The notes under the pieces are model-generated. The model was not told the DNA's origin, did no database searches, and saw only the letters and a program-made list of their open reading frames with translations. Position numbers and translations under genes: made by a program. 64,000 nt of DNA from Coptis chinensis (Eukaryota > Streptophyta > Magnoliopsida > Ranunculales > Ranunculaceae), in NCBI GenBank assembly GCA_015680905.1, contig CM027379.1, positions 96,275,001 through 96,339,000 of the forward strand, given 5' to 3'. Below, one piece after another: positions 56,248 through 64,000 of the stretch (positions are counted from its first letter, which is position 1; the number at the start of each line of letters is the position of its first letter).

Positions 56248-58019
56248 GTGTGTATGGGTGAGCTGTCGCGAGCTGGCTTGGACGGCTAGGGTTTGGAAAT
56301 TTGTGAGGAAGAAGATGAATGTTGGGTGGTCGTGTTGGCTAAATAGGGTTGATGGCATGTGCCTTTTTAGTTAAAATGAAATTTTGGCCCAAGCCCAAAT
56401 GAAATCAGGAAATTCCGATCATGTTTTCAGTGCATTGCCAACTTCAAGAGCCGATTCGTGCTTCGTTACTCGTCCGATCTTGACCCGTGAAGTACTAAGA
56501 CGATTAACATCGAAAATGCCATGTAACAGTATAGGGTACACTCACATCCAACGGTGGATGAAAACTGATAAGGGAAAGAAACGAAAAGGAACTGTAGGGA
56601 AATATGTACAAACAACAAAAGGAAAACTTTTAATTAATTTTTTTGGGTTTTGAATAATAACTGAAAATTTTAAAAAGGTGGGTCGTTTTAAGTCAGATTC
56701 TTAAGACTTGGAAGTTTTTGAAAACTTGAGTCAATCCCAACCAGATGGCTGGATTACTCTCTTAGACTAAGTGTAATGCGCTGGAGGATAACACATGTAG
56801 ACTTTATAAACAGAATTGTTATGAGGTTGAAGACTGAGACAAGTTGGTGTTTGATGGTTCGAGCACTAGCCTTCTCTCATAGCTCGTTTCTTACGTGCAT
56901 ATGAATTCTTACCTAAACCAGGAATGAATTTCGGTATATGTGTCCATATCTTCAGCTGCAGTTATCTAGGAAGTGTTTGCACACGATCATTGAAACTTAT
57001 CCATATAGTCTTGCTAGGTGGATGGTTTTTGTTCATTATAGAATACATTTTTGAAAGTTTTTGAAAAGTTTTTAGAAAGAGAGAGATTGAGAAGGGGAAA
57101 GATTTTTAGAAGAAAAGAATTTTTTTTGAAAATTTGTACAAGTTTGAGTCTTTTAACGTCAGATTCTCGAGACAAAATAGAGAGGTGGAGGCAAAAGATA
57201 GAATTAAACAGAGATCGAATAGTATCACTTTGGGTTACTCGATTTGTTTAATTCTCATTTGGAGGTGTCTCGTTTTTTTTTAAGTTGGTTTTCTCAAGCA
57301 AAAGTTATCTCTAACCATATAAAGATTTTGACAAGAAGATAAAATTATACATGAATCCGGTATCATTTTGGTTACTCCGGGACGTATAATTTTCATTTTT
57401 ATATCCTCTAGTTTTGAAAAATATGGAGAGATATTTTAAGAAACTCTTACTCAAAAAGTTGTGATGAAAAACAAACCATAATAGGAAATTTAAAGCAACT
57501 TTGGTGTCAGCTCTGTGGCGAACCCAATCTAGACATACAGAGCTTAAGTTACGCAGAGTTGGGGGATTTACTGCGCAAGATATGGAATCTCCTGACCCGG
57601 GCGAATAGCTCGGTGATATAGACGACCCTTAGTAAGCAAAACTGATCTCAAACCATCCCTAGATTGCGTTGTTCTAGGGGTTGGTCTGTGTAAAATCCAT
57701 TGCCCGTTTTGTTTTTGAAAAAGATCACATAACTATTGATGTATCGAGAATCTAGCATTAACCGAACAAATAAAACAATTTTTTTTTTTTTTTGAAAAAG
57801 AAGTGTAAAATAAAGAAAAGGAAAATTGTATACTCGCTCCACATGTTAACACTTACTCAAACGATGAGTTAAAAGTGTTTTACAAAGAATATGTGAGATA
57901 TACGTGGACTAAGGCTCCAGCACTTACAACCACACACTCCAAATGGAGGGTCCAGTTATCTTATTGATGTATTCCCTTAAAGAAAAAGATGGAATTGAAT
58001 GGGGAAGGAATACATCAGA

Positions 58020-59405
58020 AAAGAGGATTTAATCCTCGTAGATATGATGATCATGAAAGAGTTTTTAGCACTCCAGCTTCGTTCACGTCACTTGTTGCTT
58101 CAAAGGCTGTGTTTGTTGGTTTAGGGTTTGGAATAGCATGTCCTGGGAACACACCTTTGTGGGTTTTGTCTTGGGCTAACAAGTATAGAGATTGTTGGAT
58201 GGATGCTAGGATTTAGGTTTGTTGTTGCATGACAGATAGCATTATTTTGGTGGGCTTATCTGTTTTGATGCTAGTTGATGGTGTAATGGGAACTAGGTCT
58301 CTTTGGTTGTTGATAGGTGGGTTTTGGTAGTTCTGGTTAAAATAGGATGGAATCAATGCTCTGTTCTGATTGTTATAGGTAATTTGTCCTTGTCCTGGCC
58401 TAAATGTATTTGGTGGTTTGTTAAAACCTAGAGGTGGTTGGTTTTGTGGAATGTTGGTCCATGCGAAGTTTGGATGTTGTCTCCATGGTGCATTTGGTAC
58501 ATTGAAAGCACATACTTCTTCTAGCTGAAGTGATGATAGGCTTGTGATCAAGGGACATGTGGCATCTATATGATTTAAGCTTAGACATAAATTGCATGGT
58601 GAGGGATTTATGTTCATGGCAGGATGAGGGGTTTGGTCTTTTTGTTTGGTTGTGAGGACATCTATCTTTCTTGTGAGGGTTTCGATTAAAGTTTTGATTT
58701 CTTAATCGGATTTCACCTCAAAAATACCACTAGCCTTAGATGTACTGGGTTGGGCTATTCTAGAATTATTTATATCGCCCCAATGGGTACTCTTTTCAGC
58801 TTGGTTTTCAAGAAAGGTTCAGGCTTCGGTTGCACTTCTATCCAAAAAATTACCATTACTCATGATGTCGAGGGTTACTTTGTGTTCTTGGAGAAAACCT
58901 TTGAAGAAACATTAGACAAAAGTGGATTTTTCTAGTTTATAGTGAGGACATGAATGGAGTAGGTCAGAGAATCTATCCCATGCTTCGAACAATTTCTCAC
59001 TTGGACTCTGTCTAAAGAACTGTATCTTACTTCTAATCTCTTCTGTTTTCTTCGACAGAAAGTACTTCTTCATGAAGGTGAACATAACATTTTCCCGTGT
59101 ATCAAAAGAATTGGGCTTCTAAGAAGAAGCCATGCTTGAATTTTTACTAGCTAGAGTAAAAGGAAACACTCGTAGCTTAACCTGATTATCGGTGTCTCCC
59201 AGATGGTGGAAAGTATATTGCATACTTCGTGTATATGGCATAGATACTCGTTCGATAACTCGTGTTATAACCCGTGGAAGATGGGTAGAAGATTGAACAC
59301 GTTCGGTGGAATGCAAAAATCGCTCATGAGCGGTGTGAGTCATATACAAAATGGAGGCCCATCTTGCACAGTGTGTAGAAGTTGGAGAGGGGCTCTTCAG
59401 CTTGC
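58020..59405 (-). pseudogene. gag: Athila-3 gag
   Basis: Begins MVDEVVQAEEPLSNFYTLCK. Frames shift, but the core is legible: QVKLRVFPFTLASKNS, KIQFFRQSPSEKLFEAWDRF, HKVTLDIMSNGNFLDRSATE. From 58617 a clean frame (134 codons) gives SPCNLCLSLNHIDATCPL, an intact CX2CX4HX4C knuckle, and PNAPWRQHPNFAWTNIPQNQ. It ends near NTAFEATSDVNE, where Athila-1 would pass into the protease linker; here the post-pol segment follows instead. Confidence 0.85.
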
Positions 59406-59429
59406 ACTACTTCGTCGACCATCTTAGTA

Positions 59430-60245
59430 GATGGAAGACTAGAAATAGGAGATTGTCTAGAAATAGGAAGTTTTATTCTTTAATACCAAGATGTAGTGTT
59501 TTGAAAACTTTTATTTGGTTTTAGCAAGACTACAAAACTATCCTAACATGCCGATTCAAGGTATGCTTAACAAAATTCATTTTGCAAGTATAGAGTTTTG
59601 AAAACTTTGATTTGGTCTATAAATTACTATGCCCTATTCAAGGGAACAATTGGACGCGAGACTAGGATGACTCTACTACACGTCTTAGAAGAGTAGGCAG
59701 TCACTTCACCAAGTGGTGTGCTACCAAGAATCTCACTCACGATGAATCTGGGGGAGGGGAGTGAGGAAGGTAGTTAGTCCACCGAATCTGGTAACTGATT
59801 ACTCTAAATCCTCGTGGCTATATTTTTGTCCTTCTCTGGAGGAGCATGACTACTTTGGGCTCTAGTTGATGGATTTTAATTCATTTTTTTAGTCTAGGTA
59901 TTCAAGAATCAAGCAACGTCCAATTTATCTACATTGGGGAATGATTTCCCAATGGTTATTATGTGGCTCGGGTTCATCTTATGCGTGAATGTAAATTGCA
60001 GTGCGGAAATTAAATTTCAAACAATCACGTAAGCATGCTTGAACACACAAGATATCCTCTTACATGGGCTTCGAGGAGGTTTAGAAGTTACCTCTCAAGC
60101 CGTGCTTACACGTTGCTTGAAGAGAAGGCGCGTTGGTTGGCGCGTGATCTGAGAATCAGGCCCTACTTAAAGACGCTCTCCTCAGGATCTAGAAACGGCC
60201 CTACTTTTACATTGCATTGTAAAGTTCACTACATGTATATTCATA
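59430..60245 (-). other. Athila-3 leader region, near gag
   Basis: Reverse complement of 34640-35063 joined to 49451-49601. It contains the unoccupied Athila-1 target site (GGGAG, 59752-59756). The right edge near 60245 is where a foreign Athila 3' end begins. Confidence 0.8.
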
Positions 60246-60249
60246 TGTA

Positions 60250-61671
60250 GATGTTTTAATTATTGTATATTTATTAACGTAGGTATCAAAGGAATTATTC
60301 TTTGTTCCTCGCTAATGAGATGTATAGATATCTGAGATCAACTAAGGGAACAAGCCTTTGTTACTGAGTCGTTGTAGTATAGGTGAAGTTTGTGGGTATC
60401 TTATCTAGAAAACTCTCACGAGGCTAAAACTCGTCCACTAGGGAATTCCTAGTGGTTTAAGGCCTTGTTGCATACGGTCACTGCAATCGCACTCTGCGAA
60501 ACGAGAATTAGCTTAGGACTACACATTTTTGGCCACTTATTTGTTTTAGTCTCTTCTTTGCTTGAGGACAAGCAAAGTGTTGTTTGGGGGTGGTTGATAA
60601 GTACCCAAAACTGTGTTTTAAACCCCGTAGAGACATTAAATTTGGGTCAATTATGTGTTTAATAAATGTAAATTAATTGTATTTTTATGTTTTCACAGGT
60701 TTCAACAGACAACGATAAAATACACACATAACTTGCGTTTTAGCATGAAATACAGCCGAATAAAGCTTGGACTTGAAATCTTCAGTATCAGCTCATTTAA
60801 AGCTCCAAACTGCCGGCAAAGCTCATGGACTCAGAGAATCATGAAACAAGTTGAAAAATCCAAACTTGAGTCCTTAAGCCAGCTAAAGAAGAGATTTTGG
60901 TCAAACTGACCTAAATCATCCCGGAAGTCAGGAGAAAACTTCAAACGGCGATATCTTCCGTCTCCTAACTCTGATTCAAGCATTCAACCAGCTGAAATGA
61001 TCAGCGCAGAAAACTCTACGTAACGGTATCTAGCTTCCAAAAAATGGTCGTACAGTTTAGAATATGAAGATAAAGCCAAAACCTGTTACTATTTCATCCA
61101 AGCCCATTACTATTCTAGAGAATATTCCTAGAATATTCCCTAGAATATTCCCTGGGATATTATATTTTATTTGTAACCGTTAGATTTAGATTAGATGGAT
61201 TGAATCTAGACCGTCAAAAAACTATAAATAGAAGGGTCTAGTTTTAGTTTTTCTCATGGAATGGTTAGCATTCCATCAGTAGGAGTAGAGTAGTTTACTG
61301 CTTTCCTAGTGTAATGAAGAATTTAATTTCTAATTTTTAATTAAAATGTTTTAATTCAGTTTTATTTTCTGTTAATTAGAATAACAATTTAGTTTCTGTG
61401 ATCTCGGAGCAAAAACTCTGCCAGAGTGAGGATTATCTCCATTAGGGAGGGTGTTTCGATAATTATAACGATTAGGAATCAAGTAAGTTCACCCAGAGAT
61501 GGGGTTCTGAATCAATTCCATGTGCTAATAACGCTCGTTCAGAGATGAAGAGTTGTTATTAGGGATAAAAAATCGAGACTAACTCTTTTAACGGAGATAT
61601 GATTCGCTCAAATGGATTTTCTATCTCCGAAATCAAAGTCTATTTTATTTTATTTCCATCATTTTCTCACC
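60250..61671 (+). mobile_element. 5'-truncated Athila 3' end with LTR (LTR-B)
   Basis: 60250-60594 matches the Athila-1 3' UTR (GAGATGTATAGATATCTGAG, AGGGAATTCCTAGTGGTTTA), ending in the purine tract TTTGGGGGTGGT. The LTR starts at 60595 (TGATAAGTACCC) and runs to about 61671 (TTTCCATCA), with TATAAATA at 61223. It is a different LTR subfamily from Athila-1. The 5' part of the element is absent. It lies in opposite orientation inside the Athila-3 leader. Confidence 0.8.
60595..61671 (+). repeat. LTR-B, about 1.08 kb
   Basis: Begins right after the purine tract. Only the first words and the general layout resemble the Athila-1 LTR. The right border is inferred from TG...CA and the change to leader sequence. 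Confidence 0.7.
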
Positions 61672-61789
61672 TAAATCCACTTTCACAAATTCACGTGATC
61701 GAATTAGTTTTTGTTTATAAATAAACTTTTGCAATTTTATTGAAATGCAAACGAAATGACAAACCCGACCGCTGTTTTACAGACAGATC

Positions 61790-62583
61790 ACCCAACCTTT
61801 TTAGCTTTTCCCTGTTTTAAGTTACAATAAAAGTCCACTTAAAAAGCTCACAAGTTGGGTTTTTGATAATTAAACAACTATGCCTTCAAGAGCCCAAAAC
61901 ATAAAAATAAACTAAGACTAAACTAATCTAAGAGATTAACTAGTTTAAAAAGATTATCTTGATTAACTAGAGCTAAACTTAGTTAGAGTGTTGATTACCA
62001 AGTTGATTCAAAGTGTGCGAGCATATGATTCATGACTCGCCTCGCACACTTGAACTTCTCAAGGCAATGAAAACTCTAATCTCATGGTAAATTTAGAACT
62101 TCAACCAAGTGTTCACCCAAGTTCATCCATACAATCGATCAAAACTCATATTTTCTATTTTTTTTTTCGATTTTTTTTTTTTCTTTATATATCTCTATCT
62201 ATTACAAACAAGTTCCACTGATTTATACTACTTTATTAGAAAATCCAAATCAGGAGTTCAAATAAACATCACAAAACAACTAGAACTGGAAAAAAAAAAT
62301 TGGATGGCTATATGTGGAAGTGAACTCGCGATTAAGCCTACCAAAAAGGTGCGTCGCCCCCCAGATTCGAACCAAGTTTTGTCGGTTTTCAACCGGCAGC
62401 CTCCCTCTCCAAAGATGTTGATCTTGAACCTGGATTTGTAAAAAAGTACATCAGTAATGAAAAACAATGAAATAAATCAACAAAAATTAGAAAAATAAGA
62501 AGTGAAAAGGTGAGAGTGGTGCTTCCTTCTTAGATGATCAACCAAGCATTCTTGTTCCTTTAATCCATGACGGCACCGCCATT
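61790..62583 (-). other. Athila-3 leader region, PBS-proximal
   Basis: Reverse complement of 32951-33660 joined to 34541-34640, with no C LTR in between (junction near 61890). PBS-like TGGCGGTGCCGTCATGG on the minus strand from 62581. T-rich runs at 62159-62183. Confidence 0.8.
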
Positions 62584-63397
62584 TGAAGTTGTAGTAGCTG
62601 TGTGTGTATCTTCAAAAGTGTTTGAAGTGAGGTTCACCATAGATTGTTTAGAATTTGAATGGTTGGGAGTTGTAGAAAGGAAGGTAGGATATTTAGTTTA
62701 AGACTTGTTGTTGTTTCAAGTTTATGAAGAACATTGAAAGCTTAAGTTGTTTTAGAGATTGAAATAACACAGACATTGAAAGAAATGATTGAAATGAAAG
62801 ATTGGAACAAAGAACAACAAAAAGAAGATTAATTGATTGAATAACAAAGGAAAATAACAAGATTGAAATGAAGAAAAATAAAGTAAAAAGACTTGAATGA
62901 AAAAAGACTAGAAAAATAAATCTTACATGACACTAGATTAAGTCTAGGTGCATTCTCTTTCCCAAACTTTTAGTTTATATTTTCCTACTTTATGCCAATG
63001 ACTGATTTGCCCTTCTCCATTATATTTGAGACACCTTACCCTTTGCTTTTTGCTTTTGGTTTTTGCTTTTGCTTTTTGATTTCTTCTTGATCAAGATAGG
63101 TTTTGGAGAAAGCCATATTTAGTGCTAAGGACCTCCATCTCTGGTCTTCTGAGTTAAGGGCTTTGATCTTTGACTTTGACTTTTTTAGTACTTTTTTATA
63201 GCAGCTTCTGGTCTTCATAATAAGCGTGATTAAAGCTCCTTTTGGTGATAAGACGGAGCTTTTATGATAAGTGGTCTGAATTTTTCTGTAACCTGAAAAA
63301 GACAATAAAAGTCTATGAGTTGTCTTTTCATTAAATGTAAGAAGGGTTGTAATACAGTAATGTAAGGGTAATAAAATGCATATTTGGGAGCTAATCA
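62584..63397 (-). repeat. C-family LTR copy 3, 5' LTR of Athila-3
   Basis: In element sense TGATTAGCTCCC...CTACAACTTCA followed by AA and the PBS, which fixes the orientation of the whole C family. 814 bp. Confidence 0.85.
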
Positions 63398-63424
63398 CTT
63401 AGTCAGAATCCGTGTGTGATAACT

Positions 63425-64000
63425 AGCAGCGAGGCTATCTCGAACTACCTCCTGGCTCACGTCTAACTCTTTGAGCTCTAGTATCTAGAATGATCGCATC
63501 TCTTAGCTCAATGAGAGTTCGAGTGACTCCGTCTAGAATGACTTCCTGCTCCTCACAAAAATCCTGATGCTCATGCCTGAGTTCGAGAATGTGCTAGTAT
63601 AGTCGACCGGAGGTGGTGGTGGGAGATCCTCTTGAGCGTGCTCTGTGGCAAGTACCTCCTCAGGGGACCAATTGTGTGCTACACAATGACAGTAGACAGG
63701 TGTGACTATGGCAGTTCTGACTGCCACAAAGTCCGTAGGTGCTGCTGCTCCCCATCTAAGCATAATCTTAGTTACAAAGGTTAGAAGGGGAGCAGACGTC
63801 CTCCTAAACTGAGTGAGCTGGTCCCACAGAAAAGTAACTATACATAACCCGTTGTTTCAGTTTGTAGGATCCAAAGGATTTGGATAATCAACTTACCTAT
63901 ATTTGATGGTTTAGTCGTCCCAACTAGGTTATGATCGATCCACGTTGCAACAGCTAACTGGTTCTTCCTTAGTGAACTCTATTTTGCGCACGTTGAACTA
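63425..64000 (-). pseudogene. Fourth copy of the extra ORF, 3' part, cut by the window edge
   Basis: The minus strand holds RKNQLAVATWIDHNLVGTTK, LIIQILWILQ, FVTKIMLRWGAAAPTDFVAV and a Pro-rich PPPPPVDYTS stretch, then a coiled-coil-like end, in two frames. They align in order with ORF A of Athila-1 and with the Athila-3 copy. The sequence just after the ORF (AGTCAGAATCCGTGTGTGA, 63402-63420) equals that after the Athila-3 copy (54398). It abuts the C3 LTR directly. Confidence 0.7.

Larger units (their letters stand above)
53945..63397 (-). mobile_element. Athila-3: gag plus extra ORF, no pol
   Basis: Minus sense: 5' LTR 63397-62584 (C family), PBS-like site from 62581, long leader with a nested Athila end (60245-61671), gag 59405-58020, direct passage into the post-pol segment (57970-57650), 3' UTR part, extra ORF 55466-54430 whose leader holds a hAT element, and 3' UTR to 53945. 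Protease, RT and integrase are absent. No 3' LTR is seen; the element ends against Athila-4. Confidence 0.75.

Noticed and set aside
62330-62420. Minus-strand word GGTTCGAATC like a tRNA T-loop / B box
   Set aside because: No acceptor stem, anticodon arm or A box fits around it, and the homologous leader at 33150-33240 lacks the word. It is a chance match in an Athila leader.

Overview
This is a plant nuclear window, almost certainly from a eudicot. It is AT-rich and dominated by nested, mostly decayed transposable elements. The one recognisable host gene is the 5' half of the exocyst subunit SEC6. It lies on the minus strand at the left edge, and its eight visible exons all have GT-AG borders. 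Non-autonomous hAT-type elements with 8-bp target duplications sit in its introns, and AT-rich tandem repeats sit directly upstream of its leader.

Layout. 1-6.1 kb: SEC6 exons 1-8, with a 3.5-kb sixth intron holding two hAT-type insertions (one with an empty site in a sister repeat), a tandem duplication and a 46-bp minisatellite. 6.1-10.7 kb: a degenerate array of roughly 55-bp monomers in a two-block higher-order layout, bounded by a 33-bp direct repeat taken from the SEC6 leader. 10.7-11.9 kb: a probable third hAT-type insertion. 12-15 kb: little content, with one possible small gene. 15.2-16.7 kb: the 5' end of a Mutator-like element.

16.7-28.2 kb: a minus-strand Athila-type Ty3/gypsy element (called Athila-2) that lacks its 5' LTR, with a Ty1/copia element (18008-23837, target duplication AATAG) nested inside its 3' LTR. 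28.4-32.9 kb: a C-family LTR split by a 3.6-kb non-autonomous LTR element (D, duplication AGGTT). 32.9-53.9 kb: a mosaic plus-strand Athila relative (Athila-4), interrupted by a solo C-LTR, by a full-length 14.4-kb Athila (Athila-1, 35064-49450, duplication CTCCC) and by a copia LTR. 53.9-63.4 kb: a minus-strand relative (Athila-3) meeting Athila-4 tail to tail. It has gag and an extra ORF but no pol, and carries a third clear hAT and a 5'-truncated Athila end. 63.4-64 kb: the 3' part of a further extra ORF.

How the parts relate. The Athila-type elements share gag (with a CCHC knuckle in various states of decay), a PBS of the TGGCRCCGYC type, a purine tract before the LTR, and an additional ORF downstream of pol resembling the 'putative plant transposon protein' family. 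Four copies of that extra ORF are visible, two of them in tandem inside Athila-1, the second with its own TATA-like promoter. Every retroelement reading frame here is broken, so none looks autonomous. The most informative material is the set of internal empty sites, which allow the order of insertions to be read from this window alone. Family names rest on recognised protein motifs and structure; no database search was run.
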